NCBI GenBank assembly: GCA_903822185.1
Contig: CAIJOA010000030.1
Location: 1 to 64,000, forward strand
DNA from: an uncultured Rhodospirillales bacterium
GTDB taxonomy: Bacteria; Pseudomonadota; Alphaproteobacteria; ATCC43930; CGMCC-115725
DNA: 64,000 nucleotides
Reading direction: 5' to 3'
The notes under the pieces were generated by a model. It made no database searches, was not told the DNA's origin, and saw only the letters and a list, made by a program, of their open reading frames with translations. Below, in pieces: positions 44,815 through 53,561 of this stretch (the stretch's first letter is position 1; every line of letters starts with the position of its first letter). Both the position numbers and the translations under genes were made by a program.

Positions 44815-46302
44815 ATGCGCATGCCGGCTCCCGACGAGACAGTTATTGCCCGGCGTGAGGCGATTGCCGCCGATCTCAGCCGTATCGTAGCCGCCGACGC
44901 AGTCATCCTTCCCGAAGACGAACGCCGCGCCTACGAATCCGACGGGCTGACGGCCTACCGCCAATTACCCCTCCTCGTTGTATTGCCGTCCACGACCGCC
45001 GAGGTCGCGGCCGTGCTGCGCTATTGCCAAAAGGAAGGCGTCAAAGTCGTTCCGCGTGGCGCTGGGACGTCGCTGTCGGGCGGCGCGTTGCCTTTGGCCG
45101 ACGGCATCATCCTCGGCTTGGGCAAGTTCAACCGCGTCCTCGAGGTCGATTACGACAATCGCTGCGCCGTAGTGCAGCCGGGCGTGACCAATCTCGGCAT
45201 CACCACGGCGGTGCAGGGGCGCGGCTTTTATTACGCGCCGGACCCGTCCAGCCAGATCGCCTGCACCATCGGCGGCAATGTCGCCGAGAATTCCGGCGGC
45301 GTGCATTGTCTCAAATACGGCCTCACCACCAACAACGTTCTCGGCATCGAGATGGTGCTGATCAACGGCGAGGTGCTTCGGCTTGGCGGCAAGCATATGG
45401 ACGCCGAAGGCTACGATCTTCTCGGCGTGATGATCGGTTCCGAAGGCTTGCTTGGCGTCGTCACCGAGGTAACGGTGCGCATCCTGCCGAAGCCGACCAC
45501 GGCGCGCGCCGTGCTGATGGGTTTTCCCTCCAATGGCAGCGCAGGCGATTGTGTCGCCGCGATCATCGGTGCGGGCATCATTCCTGGTGGTATGGAGATG
45601 ATGGACAAGCCGGCAATCCACGCCGCCGAAGCATTCGTCCATGCCGGCTATCCGCTCGATGTCGAGGCATTGCTGATCGTCGAACTGGATGGACCGCCGG
45701 CCGAGGTCGATCATCTGATCGAACGCGTCGAAGCGATCGGCCGCGCCAACAGCGCCGTCTCATGCCGCGTCTCGAACAGCGAAGCCGAACGGATGGTGTT
45801 CTGGGCCGGCCGCAAGGCCGCGTTTCCGGCGGTCGGCCGCATCTCGCCCGATTATTACTGTGTCGATCCGACGATTCCGCGCAAACGCCTCGCCGATGTT
45901 TTGGAACGTATGACCCAGATCGCGACCAAGCACGGTCTGCGCGTCGCTAACGTGTTTCATGCCGGCGACGGCAATCTCCATCCGCTGATCCTTTACGATG
46001 CGAACAAGCCAGGCGAACTCGATGCCGCGGAACAGGTCGGCTCCGAGATCATGAGCTATTGCGTCGAGGTCGGCGGCGTCCTCACCGGTGAACATGGCGT
46101 CGGTGTCGAGAAGCGCGACTTGATGAGCACGATGTTCACCGAGGACGATCTCAATCAGCAACTGCGCGTCAAATGCGCCTTCGATCCGGATGGCTTGCTC
46201 AATCCCGGCAAGCAGTTTCCGCAACTGCATCGCTGCGCCGAACTGGGCCGTCTGCACATCCATCACGGCCAAGTGCCGCATCCGGGCATCGAGCGGCTGT
46301 AG
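44815..46302 (+). CDS. glcD: glycolate oxidase FAD subunit GlcD
   Basis: A 495-residue FAD-linked oxidase with the PCMH FAD domain (PRGAGTSLSGGALPLADG near 77-94; IGGNVAENSGGVHCLKYG) and a C-terminal cap ending in the GEHGVGVEKRD motif. GlcD, GlcE and GlcF form a membrane-associated complex that oxidises glycolate (or D-lactate) to glyoxylate with electrons passed to quinone. GAGGGGGAA precedes the start. The next gene, glcE, is separated by a palindromic repeat of about 65 bp. Confidence 0.94.
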   Translation: MRMPAPDETVIARREAIAADLSRIVAADAVILPEDERRAYESDGLTAYRQLPLLVVLPSTTAEVAAVLRYCQKEGVKVVPRGAGTSLSGGALPLADGIILGLGKFNRVLEVDYDNRCAVVQPGVTNLGITTAVQGRGFYYAPDPSSQIACTIGGNVAENSGGVHCLKYGLTTNNVLGIEMVLINGEVLRLGGKHMDAEGYDLLGVMIGSEGLLGVVTEVTVRILPKPTTARAVLMGFPSNGSAGDCVAAIIGAGIIPGGMEMMDKPAIHAAEAFVHAGYPLDVEALLIVELDGPPAEVDHLIERVEAIGRANSAVSCRVSNSEAERMVFWAGRKAAFPAVGRISPDYYCVDPTIPRKRLADVLERMTQIATKHGLRVANVFHAGDGNLHPLILYDANKPGELDAAEQVGSEIMSYCVEVGGVLTGEHGVGVEKRDLMSTMFTEDDLNQQLRVKCAFDPDGLLNPGKQFPQLHRCAELGRLHIHHGQVPHPGIERL

Positions 46303-46324
46303 ATGAACGTTCGCGCTTCCTCAT

Positions 46325-46389
46325 CCCGTCATTCCCGCGAAAGCGGGAATCCATCGACATGGACCCCCGCTTTCGCAGGGGTGACGAAG
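46325..46389. repeat. GTCATTCCCGCGAAAGCGGG-type palindrome, copy 2, inside the glc operon
   Basis: The same two-arm element as at 22771-22838, in the opposite orientation: GTCATTCCCGC...AATCCAT, a 4-base spacer, then ATGGACCCCCGC...GGTGACGAA. It fills most of the 101-bp gap between glcD and glcE. Confidence 0.85.
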
Positions 46390-46403
46390 AATAGATACGC
46401 ATC

Positions 46404-47591
46404 GTGACCCACTTCCGTCCGAAAGATGAAGTCGAACTCGTCGGCATCGTGCAGCAAGCGCTCGCAACCGAAGAACCGATGGAACTCGTCGCCGGTGGCA
46501 GCAAGCGCAGCCTCGGTCGCCCGATGCAATTACCGCATGTGCTCGATCTCAGTGGTTTCTGCGGCGTCCAGGTCTATGAGCCAGAGGAACTAATTCTGAC
46601 AGTCGGCGCGGCAACGCCGATGGCCGAGATCGAACGGACTCTCGCCGGCGCCCATCAGATGCTCGCTTTCGAGCCCGGCGATTGGCGCGCGCTTCTCGGT
46701 ACAGCGGATAAGACACAGACCTTGGGTGGCGTGCTATCCTGCAACATTGCGGGCCCCCGTCGCATTCGCCAAGGCGCGGCGCGCGATCATCTGCTCGGCT
46801 TTCACGGCGTCAGCGGGCGCGGCGAATCCTTCAAGGCCGGTGGCAAGGTCGTCAAGAACGTCACCGGCTACGATCTGTGCAAGCTTATGGCCGGATCCTA
46901 CGGCACGCTGGCGGCGCTGACTGAAGTCACCGTCAAAGTTCTGCCGTATCCCGAAGCGACGCGCACGGTCGCCCTCAAAGGTCTTGCCGTCGATGCGGCG
47001 GTGAAGGCGATGATTCAGGCGGTTGGGTCGTCGCACGAACTCGGCGGCGCGGCGCATCTGCCGGCCGTGCTATCCCCGACCGGCGCGGCGATGACCGTGG
47101 TGCGCGTCGAAGGTCCGGTGCCCTCGGTCGAAGCGCGCGCGGTCGCTTTGCGCGACGAACTCTCCGGGTTTGGTGCGGCCGAGATCATCGATAACGATGC
47201 GTCGCTGCCGCTGTGGCAGACCTTTCGCGATATCATGCCATTGGCGTCACCGGCGGATGCTGCGATCTGGCGTGTCTCGATCGCGCCGACTGATGCGCCT
47301 GCGCTTGTGGATACGCTTAGCCGCGCGCTCGATCTGCGTTATTTCCTCGATTGGGGTGGTGGCCTGCTGTGGCTGGCCGTCACCGGTGCGTCGGATGGCG
47401 GTGCCACGGCTATTCGCAGCGCGATCAAATCCGGCCATGCGACTTTGATCCGTGGTGGTGACGGGCTACGCGCCGCCGTGCCGGTGTTCCAACCGCAAAA
47501 CCCGACAGTTGCTGCGCTCGCACGCCGGGTTAAAGACAGCTTCGATCCCGAACGAATTTTCAATCGCGGCCGGATGTATGGCGATGTTTGA
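46404..47591 (+). CDS. glcE: glycolate oxidase FAD-binding subunit GlcE
   Basis: A 395-residue second FAD-linked subunit of glycolate oxidase. The PCMH domain shows AGGSKRSLGRPMQ, GDWRALLGTADKTQTLGG and FKAGGKVVKNVTGYDLCKLM; the C-terminus is the short GlcE type. It begins with GTG at 46404. A CCCTCACCC-type palindrome lies between it and glcF. Confidence 0.92.
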   Translation: MTHFRPKDEVELVGIVQQALATEEPMELVAGGSKRSLGRPMQLPHVLDLSGFCGVQVYEPEELILTVGAATPMAEIERTLAGAHQMLAFEPGDWRALLGTADKTQTLGGVLSCNIAGPRRIRQGAARDHLLGFHGVSGRGESFKAGGKVVKNVTGYDLCKLMAGSYGTLAALTEVTVKVLPYPEATRTVALKGLAVDAAVKAMIQAVGSSHELGGAAHLPAVLSPTGAAMTVVRVEGPVPSVEARAVALRDELSGFGAAEIIDNDASLPLWQTFRDIMPLASPADAAIWRVSIAPTDAPALVDTLSRALDLRYFLDWGGGLLWLAVTGASDGGATAIRSAIKSGHATLIRGGDGLRAAVPVFQPQNPTVAALARRVKDSFDPERIFNRGRMYGDV

Positions 47592-47600
47592 GACATTCTT

Positions 47601-47739
47601 ACCCCTCTCCGCTTTAGGGGAGAGGGAGGGGCCCGTTGCAAAGCAACGGGAGGGTGAGGTGTCTCTCAAAGGCTCGATCTCATCCGTTCTCATCACCCAC
47701 CTCACCCAACCCTCTCCCCCCGCACGCTGGCGGAGAGGG
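47601..47739. repeat. CCCTCACCC-type intergenic palindrome, copy 3, between glcE and glcF
   Basis: CCCCTCTCCGCTTTAGGGGAGAGGGAGGGGCCCGTTGC...GGGAGGGTGAGG and, inverted, CACCTCACCCAACCCTCTCC...GGAGAGGGC. It is the same class as the elements at 3971 and 10848, here inserted within an operon just before the glcF start. Confidence 0.8.
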
Positions 47740-47752
47740 CTTATTTAAAGCC

Positions 47753-49060
47753 ATGCAAACCAACTTCACCCCCGCGCAACTGGCGAATTCCGACACCCGC
47801 GAAGCAGATAAGATTCTTCGCGCCTGCGTCCATTGCGGCTTCTGCACCTCGACCTGTCCGACCTATGCGCTGCTCGGGGACGAACTGGATAGCCCGCGCG
47901 GCCGCATCTATCTGATCAAGGACATGCTCGAAAACGATCGCGTGCCGACCGAGCGCGTGGTGAAGCATGTCGATCGCTGCCTGTCGTGCCTGTCCTGCAT
48001 GACGACCTGCCCCTCGGGCGTCAATTACATGCACCTGGTCGATCAAGCGCGCCATCGTATCGAGACGCAGTATCGCCGCCCGCTGTTCGAGCGGCTGCAG
48101 CGCGCTTTCCTCGCCGCCATCCTGCCGCGTCCCGCCTTGTTCCGTTTCGCGCTTTTGGGTGCTCGCATGGCGCGGCCGTTCCGGTCGCTGCTGCCGCGCC
48201 GTCTCGAGGCGATGCTCGATCTGATGCCGGCGCATCTGCCGGCGCCGTCGCGCGTGTCACTGCCGCAGACCTTCGTTTCGCAGGGCGCTCGCAAGAAACG
48301 CGTCGCGCTGTTGAGTGTCTGTGCCCAGCAAGTGCTGGCGCCCCGCATCGATGAAGCCACCGTGCGGTTGCTGACGCGGCTCGGCTGCGAGGTTGTTATC
48401 GCTAAGGGGCAGGGCTGCTGCGGCTCGCTGACCCATCACATGGGCCGAGACTCACGCGACATGATGAAGGCCAACATCGATGCCTGGACGCGTGTGATCG
48501 ATAAGGGCGGGCTCGACGCGATCGTCATCAATGTCTCGGGCTGCGGCACGACGATCAAGGATTACGGATATACCTTCCGCGACGATCCGGTCTATGCCGA
48601 GAAAGCCGCGCGCATCTCGGCATTGGCGCAGGACGTCACCGAACTCGTCGCGACGCTTGATCTCGTTGTGCCAACGTCGGTGCCCGAATTGCGCGTCGCT
48701 TATCATGCGGCCTGTTCGCTGCAGCACGGTCAACGCGTTCTGGCGGCGCCTAAGACGTTGCTGGCAAAGGCGGGTTTTACCGTCGTCGATCCCCCCGAAG
48801 GCCACCTCTGCTGCGGCTCGGCCGGCACCTACAACATGCTTCAGCCCGAGATCGCGGCGCAGCTTCGCGCACGCAAGGTCCGCAACATCGAGAGCACGCA
48901 GCCGCAGGTGATCGCCGCCGGCAATATCGGCTGCATCGAGCAGATCGGCGCAGGCACCGGCATCCCGGTGCTGCATACGGTCGAGTTATTGGATTGGGCG
49001 ACCGGCGGGCCGGTGCCCGATGCGCTCAGCGCTTTTTGTGAAAGCGCGGCAGCAGAATAG
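47753..49060 (+). CDS. glcF: glycolate oxidase iron-sulfur subunit GlcF
   Basis: A 435-residue protein with two [4Fe-4S] ferredoxin motifs: C25xxC28xxC31xxxC35P and C76xxC79xxC82xxxC86P. Two CCG-type domains follow (GQGCCGSLTHHMG and LCCGSAGTYNML), as in GlcF and heterodisulfide reductase subunits. It passes electrons from GlcD/GlcE to the quinone pool. The frame extends upstream through the repeat to 47636, but the family starts at the ATG at 47753. The 3' end overlaps the convergent TVP38-like gene by 35 bp. Confidence 0.94.
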   Translation: MQTNFTPAQLANSDTREADKILRACVHCGFCTSTCPTYALLGDELDSPRGRIYLIKDMLENDRVPTERVVKHVDRCLSCLSCMTTCPSGVNYMHLVDQARHRIETQYRRPLFERLQRAFLAAILPRPALFRFALLGARMARPFRSLLPRRLEAMLDLMPAHLPAPSRVSLPQTFVSQGARKKRVALLSVCAQQVLAPRIDEATVRLLTRLGCEVVIAKGQGCCGSLTHHMGRDSRDMMKANIDAWTRVIDKGGLDAIVINVSGCGTTIKDYGYTFRDDPVYAEKAARISALAQDVTELVATLDLVVPTSVPELRVAYHAACSLQHGQRVLAAPKTLLAKAGFTVVDPPEGHLCCGSAGTYNMLQPEIAAQLRARKVRNIESTQPQVIAAGNIGCIEQIGAGTGIPVLHTVELLDWATGGPVPDALSAFCESAAAE

Positions 49061-49694
49061 ACAGCGCGAGCGCGGTCGCACCGATCGCGACCGGCAGGAT
49101 CCATCCGCCATGGCCGGAAACGACTTCGCCGCCCGCCGCGCCAAAGCTGACATAGGCGACCGTCATCGGTAATTGCCCCAACAGCGAACCCAGCGCGTAA
49201 TCGCCGAGCGACAGCCGGGTGAGGCCCAGCGCGTAGTTCGAGAAACTATGCGGTATTACCGGAATCAACCGCAGCATCGTCACCGCGCGCCAGCCGCCAT
49301 TTTCGGCGCGCAGCAGCATCGGGCCGAGCCGCGGCATGTTTTCGAGATCGATCATCCCGCTGTTCACATAGCGTGCGATCAGGAACCCGGCGACCGCACC
49401 GAGCACGCTGCCTAGCGCCGCCCAGACGATGCCGAACCATTCGCCGAACAAGATGCCCGCGACCAGTCCGAGGACAGTGCGTGGCACGAACAGCAGGCTG
49501 GCGATGATATGTGCCGCCAAGAACAACAACGGCGTTGCGGGATAACGCGCCAGCGTCGTGGTCAGCGATTCCGGATCAAGCTCGGATCGGTAGTGCAGGG
49601 CGACAGCGATGCCGGCGAGGATCAGCAACAGAACGAAAACGCGTCCGGCCACGCGCAGCCGACCCAGGGGTGCGCGCTCTTCGGACAAGGTCAT
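49026..49694 (-). CDS. TVP38/TMEM64 family membrane protein
   Basis: A 222-residue inner-membrane protein of the SNARE-associated/VTT family with about five or six membrane segments. Family signatures are FVPRTVLGLVAGILFGEWFG and RLIPVIPHSFSNYALGLTRLS. The function is uncertain; VTT proteins include lipid scramblases. The ATG at 49694 overlaps the glycosyltransferase stop (ATGA), suggesting a shared envelope-lipid role. Its last 35 bp are antisense to the end of glcF. Confidence 0.85.
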   Translation of the reverse strand: MTLSEERAPLGRLRVAGRVFVLLLILAGIAVALHYRSELDPESLTTTLARYPATPLLFLAAHIIASLLFVPRTVLGLVAGILFGEWFGIVWAALGSVLGAVAGFLIARYVNSGMIDLENMPRLGPMLLRAENGGWRAVTMLRLIPVIPHSFSNYALGLTRLSLGDYALGSLLGQLPMTVAYVSFGAAGGEVVSGHGGWILPVAIGATALALSILLPRFHKKR

Positions 49695-50416
49695 GAACCG
49701 TCGTCGGCGAGGATGATGGGATTTTTCGCGCGATGCTGCAGCCACATGACGCCGAAGAGATCGACGATGCCGACCCACAGCCGATCGAACAGGCCGTAAT
49801 TCGAAACGCCGCGCTCGCGCGGGCGATGACCGATCGGCACCGATTGCACCCGCCCGCCGGCGCGCAGCACCAGGGCCGGCAGGAAGCGGTGGTTGTGATC
49901 GAAGAACGGCAGCGACATGTAAAGCTCGCGGCGCAGGACTTTGAGGCCGCAGCCGGTATCGGGCGTGCGGTCTTTCAGCATCGCACCGCGAACGCGGTTG
50001 GCGATGCGCGACGACATACGTTTGATCGCCGTATCGCGGCGCTTTTGCCGGTGGCCGGCAAGGATGACCTTGTCACCGTCGGCGGTTGTCCGGGCAATGT
50101 CCCACAATTTGCGGATGTCGGCGGGGTCATTCTGGCCGTCGGCGTCCAGGGTCGCGATCCAGGGAGACTGCGCGGCTTTGACGCCGGTCTGCACCGCCGC
50201 GCTCTGGCCGCAGCTTTTGGCATGACGAATGACGCGTAGTGTCGGCAGGCTGGGGATCAGCGCGCGGATCGTCGCGGCGGTCTGATCGCTGCTGCCGTCA
50301 TCGACATAGATGATTTCATAAGCGACGACGCCGTCGAGGGCCGCGCGAATCTCGGCGACCAGCGGCGCAATGTTCGGCGCCTCGTTGCGCGCGGGAATGA
50401 CGACAGAGAGTTCCAT
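49691..50416 (-). CDS. family 2 glycosyltransferase (dolichol-phosphate mannosyltransferase-like)
   Basis: A 241-residue GT2 enzyme. MELSVVIPARNEAPNIAPLV is the standard opening, YVDDGSSDQT binds the nucleotide, and LDADGQNDPADI carries the DAD metal motif. It resembles polyprenyl-phosphate sugar transferases but has no C-terminal membrane helices. I place the start at the ATG at 50416; a TTG at 50455 is less likely. It is coupled to the TVP38-like gene. Confidence 0.86.
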   Translation of the reverse strand: MELSVVIPARNEAPNIAPLVAEIRAALDGVVAYEIIYVDDGSSDQTAATIRALIPSLPTLRVIRHAKSCGQSAAVQTGVKAAQSPWIATLDADGQNDPADIRKLWDIARTTADGDKVILAGHRQKRRDTAIKRMSSRIANRVRGAMLKDRTPDTGCGLKVLRRELYMSLPFFDHNHRFLPALVLRAGGRVQSVPIGHRPRERGVSNYGLFDRLWVGIVDLFGVMWLQHRAKNPIILADDGS

Positions 50417-50533
50417 GAGTGGGGTCGGTTTAGCACAACCGGGCGGTACTTCCAAAACCGGGCGGCACTATCAGGCGGGCCGATTCGCAAAGCGTCATTG
50501 GCGAAAACGCCGATCCACCCCTATGATTCGCCG

Positions 50534-51088
50534 ATGCAGCGTTTCTTGGCCGTCCTTTTGTTTGTTTTTCTGGCTTTTTTGCCCGTCGCTGGCCAGGCGG
50601 CTCAGGATGACACCCGTTTGCCGCGTCTCTTTGCCGCGCTCAAGGCGACGCAGTCCCCGGGCTGGGGCAAGGCCATCGAGCGCGAGATTATCCGCATCTG
50701 GAACCAGAGCACCGATCCCCAGGTCAACGAGCTGATGGAAAAGGGCCTCACTAATATGGCTGAGGACAAGACCGAGGACGCGCTCGACGCCTTTAATGCC
50801 CTGGTCAAATACGCGCCCAATTTTGCCGAAGGCTGGGCCAAGCGGGCAATGGTCGAATATCTCCACGGTGACTACAAGGCGAGCCTTGCCGATATTGACC
50901 GGACGCTGAAGCTGGAGCCGCGCCATTTCGATGCTCTATCAGAACGCGGCGAGATCGAGCTGGCGCAGGGCGAAAAGGCTTTGGCGCTGAAAGCTTTCAA
51001 CGCGACGCTCGATATCGATCCCTATTACGACGACTTGCCCGGTAAGGTGGAAAGTCTCAAAAAGGAACTCGCGGGCGGCCCGAACTGA
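50534..51088 (+). CDS. periplasmic tetratricopeptide-repeat protein
   Basis: A 184-residue protein with a signal peptide (about 1-22, MQRFLAVLLFVFLAFLPVAG, cut after QAA). Three TPR-like helical repeats follow: NELMEKGLTNMAEDKTEDAL, then FAEGWAKRAMVEYLHGDYKA, then FDALSERGEIELAQGEKALA. It probably mediates protein-protein contacts in the periplasm. The ATG at 50534 is preferred to a TTG at 50498. It diverges from the glycosyltransferase gene. Confidence 0.82.
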   Translation: MQRFLAVLLFVFLAFLPVAGQAAQDDTRLPRLFAALKATQSPGWGKAIEREIIRIWNQSTDPQVNELMEKGLTNMAEDKTEDALDAFNALVKYAPNFAEGWAKRAMVEYLHGDYKASLADIDRTLKLEPRHFDALSERGEIELAQGEKALALKAFNATLDIDPYYDDLPGKVESLKKELAGGPN

Positions 51089-51115
51089 CCCGCGTGTAAA
51101 TCGGGGAGGAAGGCC

Positions 51116-52153
51116 ATGTTCCTGCGTAACTGCTGGTACGTCGCGGCATATTCAAGCGAGATCGGCGACATGCCGTTGGCGCGGACATTTCTGAACGAGC
51201 CGGTGCTGCTGTATCGCACGGTCGGCGGTAAGCCGGTCGCGCTCGAGGATCGCTGCTGCCATCGCAATCTTCCCCTGTCGATGGGACGGCGCGAAGGCGA
51301 TTGCATCCGCTGCGGTTATCACGGGCTGAAATTCGATGCGGCCGGCCAATGCGTCGAAATTCCCGGCCAGAAGGAAATCCCGCGCGAGGCGCAAGTGCGC
51401 AGCTATCCCGTGGTCGAACGATGGAATTTCGTTTGGATCTGGATGGGTGACGTCTCGAAATGCGACGAAAGCCAGTTGCCGCATTGGGATTGTGCCAACG
51501 ACACCTCGGTGACGACCACACTTGGCAACAACGAGAAGCCGTTGCCGATGAAGTGCAACTGGGAACTCAATAACGACAATCTGCTCGATCTTGTGCATGT
51601 CGTTTATATCCATGCCGCGACGCTGGGCGGTGCAGGTCTCGATACCACACCGGTCACCACCGAACGGTTCGACCGCAGCATCAAGATGACGCGGTGGAGC
51701 GAACATGCCGATCCGCCGCCGCTCTTGGCCCGGCTTGCCGGTTTCAACAGTCCCGATGCGGACCGGTGGCAGGCGACGGTGTGCGAAATCCCGTCCCACT
51801 GCACCATCGATGTCGGCTTCTGCACGCATGGCACGATCGGGCGTGATGGCGATTGGGATCAGGGTTCGCGGTTGCGCGCGCTCATCACTGCGACGCCCGA
51901 AACCGACACGACTTCGTTCATGTTCTATTGCCAGTGCCGCAATTTCGCGGTTGGCGATGCCGAGGTCAGCCGCAATTTCATCGGCCATGTCCGCGACATC
52001 TTCATGGAAGACATCACGGTGATGGAGGGGCAGCAGCGGATCAACTCCGCCATGCCCAACGCGCCCCGTATTGAAATCCGTGCCGACACGCCGGTCGTGG
52101 CGATGCATCGCCTGGTCGAAAAATTCGCGGCGGCGGAGAAGCTTTCTTCCTGA
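51116..52153 (+). CDS. Rieske aromatic ring-hydroxylating oxygenase, VanA-like
   Basis: A 345-residue oxygenase component. The Rieske cluster ligands are C47-x-H49 and C66-x2-H69, and the mononuclear iron ligands are H161 and H166 with D158 as electron bridge. Length and sequence style (YVAAYSSEIGDMPLARTFLNEPVLLYR) match vanillate O-demethylase oxygenase and related O-/N-demethylases. A ferredoxin reductase partner (VanB) is not in the window. GGGGAGG precedes the start. Confidence 0.88.
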   Translation: MFLRNCWYVAAYSSEIGDMPLARTFLNEPVLLYRTVGGKPVALEDRCCHRNLPLSMGRREGDCIRCGYHGLKFDAAGQCVEIPGQKEIPREAQVRSYPVVERWNFVWIWMGDVSKCDESQLPHWDCANDTSVTTTLGNNEKPLPMKCNWELNNDNLLDLVHVVYIHAATLGGAGLDTTPVTTERFDRSIKMTRWSEHADPPPLLARLAGFNSPDADRWQATVCEIPSHCTIDVGFCTHGTIGRDGDWDQGSRLRALITATPETDTTSFMFYCQCRNFAVGDAEVSRNFIGHVRDIFMEDITVMEGQQRINSAMPNAPRIEIRADTPVVAMHRLVEKFAAAEKLSS

Positions 52154-52224
52154 CGGCGGGCGGGGGATAAGCGGCCCCCGGACCGCCTATCACCTTCCAT
52201 GACATCCGATGAAAGCGCAGGCAC

Positions 52225-53556
52225 ATGGTTGCCGCGGCGGTAACCAACGCCGTTTTCGCGGCGAGCCGTTTCGGCTTCGCGCCGAGGCCAGGCGATCTCG
52301 CCGCGATCGGCTCCGATCCGCGCGGCTGGGCGCTGCACCAGCTTGATCGGCCCTCAACCACAATGCCGAGCGATCTGCCGGCGTCGGCGCCGATGGTCGC
52401 GGCCATGCTGCAGGCGCGCGAAGATAAAAGCGACGAGGGCAAAAAGACCGAGAACCAGCGTCTTCGCGCCGTCTATCTGGCCGAACAAACCGCGCGTCTC
52501 GATGCTGCCGTTACCAGCGACGCGCCGCTGCTCGAACGGCTGACGCGGTTCTGGAGCAATCACTTCACGGTTTCCTGCATCCGTCCGGTCATTCGCGGCT
52601 TCGCGGGCGCGTTCGAGCGGGAAGCGATCCGGCCGCATGTCACCGGCCGCTTCGCCGATATGCTGCTCGCGGCCGAGCGTCATCCGGCGATGCTGTTCTA
52701 TCTCGATCAGGTAATCTCGATCGGTCCGAATTCGCGCGCCGGTACGCGCAACGGCAAAGGCCTCAACGAAAATCTCGCGCGCGAAATGCTGGAGCTGCAT
52801 ACGCTCGGCGTCGATGGCGGTTACAGCCAGAACGATGTCGAGGCGTTGGCGCGTATTCTCACCGGCTGGTCGATCGCCCGGCTGCGCGATCCCGATGCGG
52901 GTATGTTTCGTTTTTATCCGCAAACCCACGAGCCGGGGTCGAAGACGCTACTCGGCAAGACCTATAGCGATGCGGGGTATGACGAGGGCGTCGCAGCGCT
53001 GCACGATCTTGCGGCTCATCCGGCGACCGCGCGTCATATCGCGACAAAGCTCGCGCGCCATTTCATCGCCGACGTGCCGCCGCCCGATGCGGTGCAACGG
53101 ATTGCGCGTGTCTTCCAAAGCACCAGCGGCGATCTGAAACAGGTGACGGCTGCCATCATCCGCGAAGACGCAGTGTGGAAAGCGCCCTATGCGAAAGTCC
53201 GTCCGCCCGAGGAATTGCTCATCGCCGCATCGCGCGTAACCGGCTTCGTCCCGCCGGCGCCTTTCACCGTGACCAGCCTGCACAATCTGTCGCAGCAGCC
53301 TTTCTTCGCGCCGTCGCCGGCAGGATGGCCCGACCAAGCGGGCGATTGGATTGGACCTGAATCGGTGCTGCATCGCGCCGATTGGTGTCAGGCTTTTGCC
53401 GCACGCTTGCCCAATCCGCCCGATCCCGTCGCTTTGGCCGACGGCATCTTCGGGGAAACGTTGCGGGACGAAACCGCGCAGGCCATTCGCCGCGCCGCCT
53501 CGCGCCGCGATGGCCTCGCACTTTTGATCGCCAGCCCCGAATTTCAACGCCGGTGA
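52225..53556 (+). CDS. DUF1800 family protein
   Basis: A 443-residue DUF1800 protein. Typical segments are ERLTRFWSNHFTVS near the first quarter, the GLNENLAREMLELHTLGVDGGYSQNDV motif, and KLARHFIADVPP. The family is of unknown function, often secreted, and almost always paired with DUF1501, as here. No clear signal peptide is visible. Its stop overlaps a possible GTG start of the next gene. Confidence 0.88.
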   Translation: MVAAAVTNAVFAASRFGFAPRPGDLAAIGSDPRGWALHQLDRPSTTMPSDLPASAPMVAAMLQAREDKSDEGKKTENQRLRAVYLAEQTARLDAAVTSDAPLLERLTRFWSNHFTVSCIRPVIRGFAGAFEREAIRPHVTGRFADMLLAAERHPAMLFYLDQVISIGPNSRAGTRNGKGLNENLAREMLELHTLGVDGGYSQNDVEALARILTGWSIARLRDPDAGMFRFYPQTHEPGSKTLLGKTYSDAGYDEGVAALHDLAAHPATARHIATKLARHFIADVPPPDAVQRIARVFQSTSGDLKQVTAAIIREDAVWKAPYAKVRPPEELLIAASRVTGFVPPAPFTVTSLHNLSQQPFFAPSPAGWPDQAGDWIGPESVLHRADWCQAFAARLPNPPDPVALADGIFGETLRDETAQAIRRAASRRDGLALLIASPEFQRR

Positions 53557-53561
53557 ATGCC

